64,000 nucleotides of DNA. Origin: Anthoceros angustus (taxonomy: Eukaryota > Streptophyta > Anthocerotopsida > Anthocerotales > Anthocerotaceae). The number at the start of each line of letters is the position of its first letter. Within the stretch, counting starts at the first letter, position 1. Positions 39,841 to 51,517 of the stretch are shown piece by piece. The position numbers and the translations under genes are program-made. The stretch spans positions 682,001 to 746,000 of the forward strand of contig VJWM01000118.1 of NCBI GenBank assembly GCA_010909165.1, read 5' to 3'. The notes under the pieces were generated by a model. That model saw nothing but the letters and a program-made list of their open reading frames with translations. It did no database searches and was not told the DNA's origin.

Positions 39841-41681
39841 TAAGCTGAGGATGCTTAATCATAGCGTTCTTATAAATGTGTGTCCATTTGGCCTAAGGGA
39901 TAGAGATCTGCTCGATAAAGAGTTCATTTGTAACTACTAAAAATAATAAGACCCCGGGATTTTATCTCGAGCTTGAGACCACTCCACATACATACACTCT
40001 TCAACATACAAGTTTGGGCTTTTCTTCTTTAGTATTTTTTGATGACGGCGACCCGGGTACGAGGCCTGTGCGAAACCATCTGTGACGAGACGGTGGCATT
40101 TTCGCTAATATTGGTAAAACGTGTGGGATACATTATGGATTGGTTTCGAGGGGATGGAAGGTATCCCCCGCATTGCCCCGTACTGTAGTGTTATAGCAGC
40201 GGAGAAATAGGGCCAACAGTGAAACGTGGGTCCGGCTGGCCAGCCTTGGCCTCCACCTGGCGAAACAGGGCGCAACAGCCATGTACGGCGGCGCGAACCG
40301 ACGCAAAAAAGGATTCCCTCCTGACCGTTGGGCGAAACCGGCGATACTCGCTTCCCTTCCCGCCCGACGCGTTCATTTGTATTCCGAACGAGCGACGAAG
40401 TAGCACAGCGTCATGCGCAGATCTGTCGGATGCTAAAATTGGAGATGGTGGCCGCGCTGGTGCGCAGACGCTCTTGATTTTGGCGCCATCGGATTCGTCG
40501 GCTCGATGCGATTCCAGCGGTATGTTGATGTGTGCGCATGGGGATCGCATCCGGGCTGTGGTGGAGAATGCATTTCCGTCAGAGCTCTAGCTGGAGATCA
40601 GCTGCTGGAGCGGCGCCCGGCTGCGTGCTTCCCGCAATAGGGCCTGGCAGGTGCAGGGCATCACTGAAATAGCTTGCATGCGGTGCAGGGGAGCGGAATG
40701 TCACCAGATCTGGGTTGTGGGACGCGTTGGGAGAGGAGGCTGATCGGGGCGCACATGTGGGGCGCGGGAAGCAGGGTTTTGCATGCGCCCTGGTGCCGGA
40801 TGACTGGCTCAGGGAGGGGATCAGGAGGGAGTTGAGGTGGCCGCAAATGCCGCATGCCTGCTTGTGACATTGTTGGCGGGAGGGGTTGCCTTTGGCGCTG
40901 GCAGGAGCCGAGGCCGAGGCCGAGGCCGAGGCCAATCCTCTTGGTTTGTGACCTAACCGCGGGGCGGATTGGGGAGAGGGGAGCTGTCGGCTGCCCCTGC
41001 TACAGTGCAGCACTGTTGCTTCGAGCCCCGCTCTGTTCGCTGGCGAAAAACTGTGGCGATGCATATTCAGCAGGTGAAGGTCTGGATCTCGTAATTGGCA
41101 GTGGCGTGCAAGAGCGGTTCAGTGGATCACTGCCGCACAATTTTGTCAAGTTTAGGGGAGGAGGCCCCAGCTTGGTGTGCTGAGACGTTGCAATTCTGAG
41201 ATCCGGCCTACGTGACTGTGTTATCCCACTGTTTGGCCACTGGAAGCGCATACCGTCCTCACCCAGTCTGCCGGCGTCCTGGAACGCTGATGTCGTGGAG
41301 CTGAATTGACCAAATCCTTGACCGAAAAGCATCAGTTGGAGAACGCGGACTGTTTGTGGTGCTGTTCTGCGGGATTTTGTGTTCGCTTCAGCCTAAGTGC
41401 TGCTGCTGGATCGCGCAGGTCCACTTCTGCTTTTCTCGCATCCAGGTTGCTCGCTGGTCGCTGCCAAAGTGCGGTTCTAGCCTGTGGAACATCGGAGCTT
41501 GATAATACATTCCTTGTTGATTTGCTCATCGAATTCAGACGGACCTCCGGAGTATGTAGTCAGGGCTTTTCAGTTCGAAACGCATTGGACTCTTCTCCGT
41601 CTCCTTCTCTTTTGGCAGGACGTTTGAGATGTTCATCTGAAGTATGGACCTGCCCCTTTCGGATTCCCAGACCTTTGTGCA
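39841..41681. other. 5' region of the kinesin gene
   Basis: Sequence turns GC-rich from about 40,200. A (gaggcc) hexamer run of four units lies at about 40,906-40,933. The plus frames at 40,219-40,590 and 41,306-41,782 show no motif and end in stops; a 5' UTR with one or more introns is likely here. I could not locate a TATA box with confidence. Confidence 0.35.
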
Positions 41682-44600
41682 ATGGATTATCTCTCCCATG
41701 TCGTGAAGATGGATCACAGGCGAACTCCCTTGAAGCATTTGCCCATGAATTCGGCTATTTCGACATCCCCAATGAAGTCTGAAGAGAGGCTGTACATGGA
41801 CGCCTCCCTTTGGATTGAGGATAGAACGGGGGTGGATATTCTTCCTGATTCACGTCATTTTGCAGAGGTGGGTTGTGAATGTATGCAACCAGTGTCAAGG
41901 CTATGCCGTGTCCTCGTGTGATATACTCCCGGAGATTAGTCTTGCTTTTATGGTGCTCATTATCATTCTGTACTACCCTTCTGTGCAAGAAACCTCAATC
42001 CAATAACCTCATCGCACTGCAGGTCCTCCAGGATGGAGAACTTTTGCTTAAGATAGCAGAAAGTGTGGCACCTGATGTAGCAGCAGAGATGAAGGCTGTT
42101 CACACTAAAGAGAGCTGGTATGAAGGTTGGAACGAGGTTGGAATGGCAAAAGCAGTGGAGAATATCCATATATTTCTGAGCATTTGCCGAGCGGTTGGTG
42201 TCAGTGAGCAATACCATTTTAGTGCGTCGGATTTGATCAAGGTAAGGTTTTGAGTCTGGCTCGAACTTGCTCATCGAAGCCACGCTGACCAGGAGCAATT
42301 CAGTGCCAAGCTGGTTTCTGCTCTTTCTTTCTTTCTTTGCCATTCCCATCAAGCCCTGTTAACCCTGATTGGCACTGGTTGGAAATGCAGGGCCGTGAAA
42401 TTAAACGAGTGGTTGAATGCCTTATGCTTTTCCGAACGATTGTAACTCCGCAACCCTCTTATATGGAGACACCACAGGCTGTGCAGGAACTCGGTGCTGA
42501 ACAAGCCCAACCACCTGAATACAGTAGCCCGAAGACAGTCGTACCTGCCAGCAAGGCTGGCAACGATACTAGCTCTCAAGGCAACGCCCATGAAACTTAT
42601 GATTCCGTATCTGAAAAAAGCATTTGGTACAGTGCTCTTGCAGATGCATACAACAATGTCGTGGAAATGTCCCCATCCCCTGGTAAGCGGGAGATATTTT
42701 CAAAAAAGGAATTGCCTACAAGGAAATTGCAGTTCCCGTTCAGTTTGGGTTCATCTGCAGACACAAGTGACGGGTCCTATCAAGCTGAGATTGCAGAGAT
42801 GATTGAAAAGGTGGCGAACATTGGGGACCACAGTCCAGAAAGTGCAAAGTCACTTCTCCTTGCGCAGTCACCTAGTGTACTCCAGAAGCGAATCTGCACG
42901 ACAGACGATGTATTCATTGTTAAGAAGTTTGCCATGAGGCTTGCTGCCAAAGAGCGGGTAGTCAAGGTGTGTTTTGATCTGTCTCTTCTGGTGATAGGGC
43001 TTATGGCCAGAGATCTGTGTCAAAGATAAGTCTCATTGGTCTATGTCCTGAATCTGTCAGGAGCTAGTCGCAGAGCTGTCTACTGCTCTTCGAAGGGAGG
43101 AAGCATTGCAGACTAAGGTATTGATGCGTTTTCTTCATGCTTGTTGCCCTCTTACAATGATGTTCCATGGCCTGTTATATCATGTTCATGACTTCTCATT
43201 TCAGGTCACGCTTTTGGAGAGAGGCACAGCAGGGTCAGCTAGGGATCAAGGGCCAAATAAAGGTGATTTGGGTCTCGGCGAAAGTGCGGCTTTGGATTCT
43301 AGGGATGTAGACTTTCTCAGAATAGATCAGGTATGTAGTAGGTTCCGTACCTGAGTGTTGATACCTTTTGACCAGTTGCAACTAGTTCTGATTCTGAATT
43401 CTCTGGTCAGGGGTCGAAGCAGGAATCAAAGGAAATGTTGGACAATCTGAGAAAGGATTTGGAGACTTCTCAGGCTGAAAGTGCATCACTGAAAGAACGC
43501 CTATCCGCAGCTCAAGCCTTAACAGGAAAACTTGAACTGCATTATGACAGTGCACTTCGAGTAAGTGTGTGTGGATCAAAGCCCTTTATAGGCTGAGAAA
43601 CTCTCTCTCTGCTCCATTGTTCCTGCCTGAATCCCTTGCTGAGTTATTTTAAGGTTTGGGGTTGCAGGGACTGAAAGGAGACCTGGATAGGTTGAAAGAA
43701 GAGTTTCTGCAAGCTCAGGCTGCAAATGTCGAATTGCTCCTGCATACTGGTAGGAAACAAGATTATGCCCACAATTGTTATGAAGCTTTTCCCTGATGGA
43801 TTTCTCCTTTATGCCTTTCCTTCTGGATACTCAGGGTCCGATTTTAACTGGATAACCAAGGATTATATGAAACTGAAGTCAGAAAACAAGCATCTCCGAA
43901 ATGAGCTCCAGGATCTGAAAGGTTATTCTATTTGTATATACCCTATCATCATTACTTTGTTCATGCTTCTCCATTGCCCATTCTGCTGCATCTTGTATTG
44001 CCGATCCTGATTGCCTTTCTTTACATCCGTACATCAGGAAATATAAGAGTATTTTGCAGAGTACGTCCTATGCCTTCAGAAACTGAAAGCTCAGGTCAAG
44101 GCGTTTTCTGTCCTGGTGAGGAGGTTGTAATTGTAGAGAATCAGAAGAACTCATCCACGAACTTCGTCTATGATAAGGTGTACGGCCCTCCAGCTACACA
44201 GGGTATAAACCTCTGGCAGTCGTTTTTCTCCTTGGGTTGGGAGAGGACATTTGTAGGTTTGCATCTGTTGCAGATTTTTTGACGCTGATAGTAGGTATAG
44301 TCGCGTGTTTTCTGTTCTAAGCTGTTCCATGGATTGTTCTTGATGTTATTTTGATGAAATGGCAGAGCACGTATTCATGGATGTGCTACCCCTTGTAAGA
44401 TCAGTGATGGAAGGTTACAATGTCTGCATATTTGCGTACGGGCAGACTGGAAGTGGTAAAACTTACACGATGGTAAGCATAAAAGCTCCATTTCTCAGCT
44501 CAACATTCCATCTATGATTTTGTATGCTATTTTTTGGTTCAAACTGTTGTGTCATCAAGCTAGGACGTAATCAGACTTCCTTCTGATGGTTGGAAACAGA

Positions 44601-47248
44601 TGGGACCAAGCGCAACAGAGCATGGAGCTGGTGTTATTCACCGATCTATTGACCTCTTGTTCAATTTGAAGAAGGATACTCTTCAAGATTGGGAGTTCAA
44701 GATATCAGCAGAGATAATCGAGGTGGCGTTTGTGATTTGGAGGTTTATGTAATTATAACTGGCCATTGAACTTCAGCTTCGAAAGTTTAGTGCAATGCAC
44801 TCATTTGCGTGGTGTCTTCCAGATTTACAATGAGACCGTTCGGGATCTTCTGGCTGGGCTAAATAAGAACTTCACAAGATATCCTTTTGCCGCTCTCTTC
44901 GTGTTTGATGTGCATTGTTTCAAGTTCGCTGTTTCTTCGGCAGTCTATGGTTGCAGAATTCTTGACCATATAGCACAGTCGAGCAGAGACGGTTGGATAA
45001 TTCGATACGAGGATCAGATTCTGTGCAAGTGAAGGTTGAGTCTACTCACGAGGTCATTCAGCTCATGGAGATCGGTGCACGAAATCGTGCAGTAGGAGCC
45101 ACCAGTATGAATGAACGTAGCAGCAGATCTCACTGGTGGGTAGGGTGATTCTTGTGTTTCTCCGTTGAAGATGAAGGTTCCAAATCTCCCTTCAGAGTTG
45201 CGTGTTCTGACTCTGTATGCATATTTTGGCAGCATTGTCATTCTGAGGGTGGAGGGTGTGCATAGACTTACTGGTGAGAAGATCTTCAGCTCTCTCAATC
45301 TGATAGATCTCGCAGGGTCAGAGCGCGTCTCTCGCTCTGAGGCCACTGGTGATCGTCTGAAGTGAGTGGTCAACTCAGCTAAATCCAGTTTTTTATCTTC
45401 TGTCTGTTGCGCTGTGCGATGCCTCATCTGACGGTCAGGGGCCCTCTGAATTGGTCAGGGAAACGCAGCATATCAACAAGTCTCTGGCAGCCTTAGGAGA
45501 TGTGATGCAGGCCTTGCTTGAGAAACGATCGCATATTCCCTTCCGCAATTCTAAGCTGACACAACTGCTTCAAGATTCTTTAGGTCAGTTGTTTTCACCC
45601 CATGGGACTCAGGATGGGTGTTTTCACGTTCAGAATGGTCAGTTAACCAGAAAATTGTTGACACAGGTGGCAATTCCAAAGTGGTCATGCTGGCACATGT
45701 CGCCCCTGAAAGAGAATCTGTGAGTGAATCTATCAGTACGCTTAAGTTTGCTTCAAGGCTGCTCAACGTGGAGCTGGGCATGGCTGGGAAGAACAAAGGC
45801 GGTTTCCGACAATTGCAAGCTATGGTAATATCGTATGATTAGCCTGTTTCAGCGTTTTCTCGCATAAGACTGGCTTTGGATAAATTGATGCTTGCTACCT
45901 GGAGCTCTCAATGGCATGGAACGAGTTTCCGACTCTCGTTCCTGCTTTGAGAATTTCGATTTGGCGCTGAGCAGGTCTCGGACAAAGATAAGGAGGTGGA
46001 GGATGTAAAGCGGCAGTTAGATGAAAGTCAAAAACTTGCAGCTTACAAAATTGAGGGTTGTAAAAAGGAGCTGGTGTCAAAGAACGCTGAGGTATGTGTG
46101 CTAGAATGGAACTTGATGCACTTCAGTGACATATTGTAGAGTCATCGGCTTATGATATTGCTTTATCAATTTTGCAGGCGAAGGCTCTTGCTGCCAGAGT
46201 TGCTATGCTTGAACAGAAAAATAGAGATTTGGAACAACGTCTGGAACAAGGTTCTACGTTTGAGAGCACAATGTCCAACTTGCAGCGCCAGTCTGCTTCT
46301 TTGAACTCATCTTTAAGCTCTGAGATCATCCGAAGCGGTAAAGTCCGACACCCGTCCGCGAATGATCTGTATCATCGGAAGTTTTGAGATTCTCGTGGCT
46401 GAATATCTTGAACTCTGGGCCTGTGCAGACGCAGTTGCGAGAGGACGGTTGCCGCGCTATCCAGAAAGTAGATCCTTGTCAAGAGCCCCCAGCACATGTA
46501 GTACACTGGGAGACGCGAGTGAAGTTTCCAGCCCGGAGCTCCAACCGTCGAGAGAACCGGATCTTGGCTTAGCGGACAACTCGCCTGAGCAACTTTCGTC
46601 CTCCGAAACTGAATTGTAAGTATCTCGACCGTAACTTCTTCTCCTCTGGGATAAGTAAGGAAGAAAGTCGCTGAAAGCCTTAGGATTGTACGTGTTAATG
46701 CAGGGCTTGTGTTCCTCCACGAAAGTTACAGCCACGAGAACCACTGTCTAGATCGAAAGATTTCGGGCATAATGTACAGCATGGTAGGAAGTTAAGGATA
46801 CCAAGGTATGAAGCTGGTTTCCGTCGAATTCCCAGTACCCAATTCTTCTAGTGGTCGCCCCCGAACTCTTTGGCTAACGTGTTTCGTTTCCATGTCGTTG
46901 CAGCGTTTCGTTGTCGACAAACGGGCACCCTGCGTTAAGAGAATCAATTATATCAACAGGGATGCTCCCCGTTGGTAGAGTACAAAAGTACATGTCGAAA
47001 AGGTGGATGTAATGGATTATCACTACTTGCTGATGCTAACTAAAACCACTATAGCGATTGTTCTTGTACTCACCCTGACAACGCCGCTGGCATGACATTC
47101 ATATGTTGCGATTGTTTGTTACTTTAGGGTTACTCCAGAACCATCTCGGAGAGAGGTCTATTCTAATTTGCCAAGCTATGAGCGCAAGGCGGTTGCTCAG
47201 GTTGTAAATTCTAACGGTGTGCAAGTTTTTGTCAACGCTGATCACTAA
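41682..47248 (+). CDS. Kinesin-14 with N-terminal calponin-homology domain
   Basis: A microtubule motor of the plant KIN-14 group, in which the CH domain is thought to bind actin. Twenty-two exons join in frame to 1,096 aa: 41682-41867, 42023-42241, 42391-42966, 43061-43117, 43205-43330, 43411-43560, 43668-43749, 43835-43921, 44038-44202, 44366-44472, 44600-44722, 44823-44878, 44977-45135, 45233-45361, 45459-45583, 45667-45824, 45975-46091, 46178-46337, 46429-46615, 46704-46805, 46904-47002, 47128-47248. The CH domain (about 50-155) includes [15 protein letters not shown] and [15 protein letters not shown] coiled coil (about 330-490) precedes the motor, which begins [11 protein letters not shown] near 495. 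The P-loop GQTGSGKT is near 575, switch I NERSSRSH near 690 and switch [10 protein letters not shown] near 720. The motor follows the coiled coil, as expected for minus-end-directed members. The start is the first ATG in the frame; earlier in-frame ATGs are absent. If the last intron is retained, the protein would end at 47,012. Confidence 0.9.
44879..44976 (+). other. U12-type AT-AC intron in the kinesin motor domain
   Basis: The 98-bp intron starts ATATCCTTTT, an exact match to the AT-AC minor-spliceosome donor, and ends in AC (tatagcac). The branch motif TTCTTGAC lies 11 bases before the end. No GT-AG alternative keeps the frame. Removal joins [11 protein letters not shown] to [12 protein letters not shown] in frame and restores the motor domain. 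Confidence 0.85.
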
Positions 47249-47765
47249 CAGAAACGCCCTTGGAAGGCAGTTGCACAGAATAGTGGGGCGAATGTCATGT
47301 ATCATACAGAAGAGAGAGGAGAGGTAGATTAGGAATTTGAGGGAAAGTGAAGCTTTGAGCTTATACCATCACATTGTAACGGTGATCTGGAGAATCGATA
47401 CTTCACGATTGAAATTTCTCTACAAAACGTCATCGTTTGCTTGGTGTGGTGAAATATCTTACAGAAATGTCTTACAGAAAGGCAGTAAACAGGAAACTGC
47501 TCAAGTTTGCCGAAAACAGAGGTTGCACTTTCAGGACGCCTGCCTTACCGACAGTGGTACAATTAGTTGTACTCGCAGATAGTCACCTTGCCTTCACAAC
47601 GGCAAATTGCTCATCAGAGTACAGGTGACTCTTCATTCACGCAGCTGATAGCAAGGAAACTAACTCCTCCTGTGGAAAGTGGTCAAGTCACCAGCATTCA
47701 CTGCCTTCGTAGAACCTTTTTGCACCTAAAATATTCACAGAGGCCTGTCTTCTGTGCTGATGACT
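47249..47765. other. Convergent 3' spacer between kinesin and EFG1
   Basis: The two genes end towards each other with 517 bases between stop codons. No further gene is seen, so this holds both 3' UTRs. Confidence 0.5.
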
Positions 47766-49478
47766 CTAGCTCGTATCTCTTTGCTTTTTCTTCTTCTTAG
47801 CTCTCGTTCTTTTCCGCTTAGATTTCTGCTGCACATCTGAGGCGGAACTTCCTGCTGTAGCAGATCGGGCTCTGCCACCCTCCACGACTTCCCAACTGTT
47901 GCTGGAGGACGATTGGTGTTTGACTCTGCCATTCATGTCTCCATTACCAACAGACGGGCGCTGTGTTCTTTTTTTCCCCGCATCTCCACTAGTGGTGTTC
48001 CCTGACCTGCTTCCCCCACCACTGTTGCTGGAAGATACTTGACCCCCTCTTGACCTGGGCGGTGGCATGAGGATACTGGCAGACTTTTGTCTCTGTAAGG
48101 GCCACAGTTACTATCAGGTGCCCACAGTTTCACCTACATGTCTTCCATATCTTCATGGCAGCCTTACACCTAAACCCTAAGTTCTAAGGCCTCGAAGCAA
48201 GAACATTACCTGATCTTTCGAGGAGTGCTTAGATGCCTTTCCACTATCCTCAAACACCCGTTGCCTTTTAGTGGCAGGCTGGTTCCTGGCCTCCCTCACC
48301 AGACTAAGTGGTACAACCTCTCGGGATGTATCATCCTTCTCCTCACCCACCCTTCAAGACAAACACACAGTCACCAAGCATACCTGAACAAGAACCTGTA
48401 AAGCATAGAGCACTTTTTCACAAAATGACGATTGACGCAAGTCATGATACTTACCTTGGGCTTCTGTCTGTCCACTCATCATCTGCATCTGCCTCATCGC
48501 TTGAAGATCCAGCAACGAAGAAATCATCCTCACTCATATCCGTTGCTCCATCATCTTCACTTCCAGTCTCTGATGAGAGCCCACAAAATTTCAAGTTGCA
48601 AACAACAATCTCCTGCTTAACGACCAAAGAAGAATTCCACTAGCACTTACCCTCAAGGTCCACCCCTGCAGCCGCAGCAGCAATACGGTTGGCTTTGATC
48701 TTCTCCCTCAGCTCATTCCTCCGAGCCACAACCTGCTCATCATCGCCTGAAAACAGGGACACATACTTCTCCGTCTTGGGAAAAAACTGCACAGAACCAA
48801 TCCATCAGAAACTCATCTCACCAACCCGATGCCACAACTTTTCATCCTATAGTCTCAGCTACGAAGTTTACCCTAACATACTCCAAGTCCTCCTTCAGCT
48901 GAGCAAGCTCCTGGCTAATCTCAGCGGCCTTGTTATCGCCATCATTCTCCGAACTAGCTCTCTGCTGCTTCTCAAGTCTCCGTATTCTTCTCTCGATCTT
49001 CCTCCTCTCTGCAAAGTCACAGCTTTCAAAACAGCAGCTCCAAAATGCAATCCTCTCACCACACAACCTCCAACTAAGCCGAAACCCTCACCGAAAAATT
49101 TCACTTTCCGGTACCGAAGAGCCATCTTCCTCTCAAGCTCACAGCGAGCATGCAAGTCCGCCTGCTTCTTCAGCTCGTCCAGTCTCTTCTGCTGCGCATC
49201 CTTCATCTCCACAGACAGGGCCTGCACTTCACCCCAGCGCTAATCAGTCCTGCCACTCACAAAAATCCGGAATCCGAACAACCCCAAGAGACAGGAACGC
49301 GGCTCACCTTCTTCAGCAGCCTCTCAATTGACCGAATTTGGTTCTTAATCGACACGATCTTGGTCTTCTTGTCGGGATCCTTGCGCACTCCCGTGGCCCT
49401 GGCCCGGGCCTTCCCCAACCCGGAAGCCACTGACGGCCGGCCCGCCACCCTCCTCTTCCCATAACCTCCGTGCGCCAT
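47766..49478 (-). CDS. EFG1: rRNA-processing protein EFG1
   Basis: A nucleolar factor needed for early cleavages of pre-rRNA on the way to 18S rRNA in yeast. Seven exons join in frame to 385 aa: 49308-49478, 49092-49221, 48872-49008, 48651-48786, 48455-48569, 48210-48351, 47766-48092, all with GT-AG introns. The Efg1 core (about 40-190) reads IKNQIRSIERLLKK, then KMALRYRKVKFFERRKIER, then EYVRFFPKTEKYVSLF, the known family blocks, with high coiled-coil content. The N-terminus is basic. After an acidic stretch (ETGSEDDGATDMSEDD) the tail is Ser/Gly-rich and ends in a Lys/Arg cluster (KSKRKRTRAKKKKK), a likely nuclear or nucleolar targeting signal. Its start codon faces the MIA40 gene across 848 bases. 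Confidence 0.85.
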
Positions 49479-50326
49479 GCTGCGAAATCCTCCTCACACA
49501 ACAACCATCGATGCCTAGCTTCCCACTCCCAATTCCTGCCCCTGCTCCCACCTGGAACCAGCTGCCAGGAGAGTCCGATTCACACCAGATTCCCGCCCCC
49601 CGGTTTCATACCAGCTCATTCTCCAGTCTCGATGCAAAAAAGCTTCCGTGCCATTCAAGCCCCGGAATCTTGCAACCACCAGGTGTTGTGCCTTCCATTT
49701 ATGATGAAGCCACCAGCACTGAGCTCCACATGGATCCCGCAAAAGCCGTTGCAAACCAGGGCCTTTCCAGCCGCTGTCACAGTTCGCAATGCGCCTTGCA
49801 CATGTACACCGAGCTCACCCGTCGTAACCCTCGGGTTGAGTTCGAACCAAACCAACGTCAACACAAAAACATCAAACTTACAGGTAATGCGTATTGGAGT
49901 TGTAACTGTGGGCCTAAGTATGGCTGTATACAAGCCCACTCTATAGCCCTATACCTAACATATATAGCCTGATTTATTTCAAGAATGCTAACTCGGGCAC
50001 TTCGCACTTCGCGATACATATGACATGCCTACATCCATGAAACTTCCATATATGTATGTTAGGCCGTTAAGACTCTAGATATGAATGGTTTTTCATGTAT
50101 GTTGCTGCCACCTTGCTGATCTGACTGCGCCGTGGATCCATTCTGGTAAGAGCTGGCTGTTTGCTGCGCACTCATGGACTTTGTTATTGTTCAGGAGGAG
50201 CATGTAATTCTGCGTGGTTCAGATGGCTTGGCGAGTTTGCATAGCTTCTGATGTCTTTATGTACAGGTGATGAGGAGAAGGGTTTGCACCTCCGTTTGAG
50301 GGTTTTGCAGGCATTCCCGTGAAGGG
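49479..50326. promoter_or_regulatory. Divergent spacer between EFG1 and MIA40
   Basis: The 848 bases between the two start codons must hold both promoters. Frames in it have no motif. No clear TATA box was found for either gene. Confidence 0.4.
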
Positions 50327-51223
50327 ATGGCAAAAACGACAGGTAAGGTGAGGAGTGGCTGTAGGCACTGATAGCTCTGGGAAACTGGTGTGGTTGTGGC
50401 TATGTGCAAGGCCGCCTTGGCAGAGGATGGTTTCGAGGGTTTACAGCGCAGGAGCACAACAGACTGACGCAGAGTTTTGATTGCGAAATGAAGTTATGAT
50501 GGGGATCTGTAGCAAAATGTTGCACAACTTGTTTTGTTTCCGAGACGTGGGGATTGTGGTGACTTTTGATGCATGGTGCTGTAGGTGCCCAGGAAGGGGG
50601 ACGGTCCGAAAATCGACTCGGAATCGGCTGAGGTTATCTTCGTCTCTGATTGGGAGGTCTCAAGCCTGTCGTAGAACTGTTGGCACCTAAGCTTTGGCTT
50701 TGTTGTGTTCTGTGTGAGTTGGTCCAGGCAGAAGCAGCATTACGGAGTGAGCGTGACGCTCTAGCGGATGAGGCCATCGAGTGTGAGTGCCTCGACGGGT
50801 TGAAAACTGGTCCTTGTGGGGAGGAGTTTAAGGAGGCCTTCCTTTGTTTCTTAAAGAGTGGCCATCCCGAGAAGGTCAGTGATCCTCTGCCCGGTTTACC
50901 TGGATCATCTCAGTGGCAGTTGATACGGATGGCAGCCTTGGTCTATTTGAAAAGCGTGGTGGTACTTCGATCTTCAGGGGACAGACTGCATAGAGCCCTA
51001 TTTTACAGCCCTGAAGACTTGCATAAATCAGAATGAGCAGGCCCTCCTGGATCTTGTACCTGAAGACGACCCAGCGAGGTATACAGGGGCCGCTTTACCA
51101 GCAGTTGACGCCTCGAGCGTCAGGCTTCCTAAGTTTTACAGTGATAAGAAATGGAAACAAGGGGATCCAGAGCCACTCAGCAAGGACGATGACGGGGACA
51201 CGGAGATCGGAGACGCAGACTAG
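50327..51223 (+). CDS. MIA40: MIA40/CHCHD4-type mitochondrial import oxidoreductase
   Basis: MIA40 oxidises and traps small cysteine proteins in the mitochondrial intermembrane space. Four exons join to 161 aa: 50327-50347, 50585-50656, 50728-50874, 50978-51223. Exon 1 encodes only MAKTTGK. Exon 2 gives SAEVIFVSDWE, like the N-terminal stretch of human CHCHD4. Exon 3 holds the core: IECECLDGLKTGPCGEEFKE and AFLCFLKSGHPEK. Exon 4 continues GTDCIEPYFTALKTCINQ and an acidic tail. The redox-active motif is normally CPC; here it is CEC. The first structural motif is CX9C, the second CX10C. A frame-preserving model needs exon 2 to end at GAG/GTCTCA; that junction and the short first exon are inferred. 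No signal peptide is expected for this family. Confidence 0.8.
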
Positions 51224-51289
51224 CTTGATGGCACCTTGAACTGGCTTGTAGCTATAAAGAGCCCATCCAACCTTTGGATAGGCTGCTTG

Positions 51290-51410
51290 GGGGAAATGAG
51301 TGCGATTGAAGATGAGGAATGTTTGTCGGACATACAATACCTTGAAGAAATGTGTGCGATGCAAGATGAGAAATGTTTGTTGTACATGCAAAACCTTGTG
51401 AGAAAGTTGC
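51290..51410. repeat. Degenerate tandem pair of about 54 bp
   Basis: Two units: gaaatgagtgcgattgaaga and gaaatgtgtgcgatgcaaga begin copies at about 51,294 and 51,348, both running through gaatgtttgt/aaatgtttgt and atacaataccttg/atgcaaaaccttg. They lie in the 3' flank between MIA40 and the GTPase gene. Confidence 0.7.
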
Positions 51411-51517
51411 GTGTCGGACACGCATGCAGGTCTGTCTAATCATATATGCAAACAAAGGCAAGACAGATGCACATTGTATCTGTAGCATGGGGAAAGAAAG
51501 CTCAACCCTGGTTGATC

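Noticed and set aside
41306-41782. Plus-strand 158-codon frame upstream of and overlapping the kinesin start
   Set aside because: It is in another frame than the CH-domain exon, ends inside it, and has no motif.
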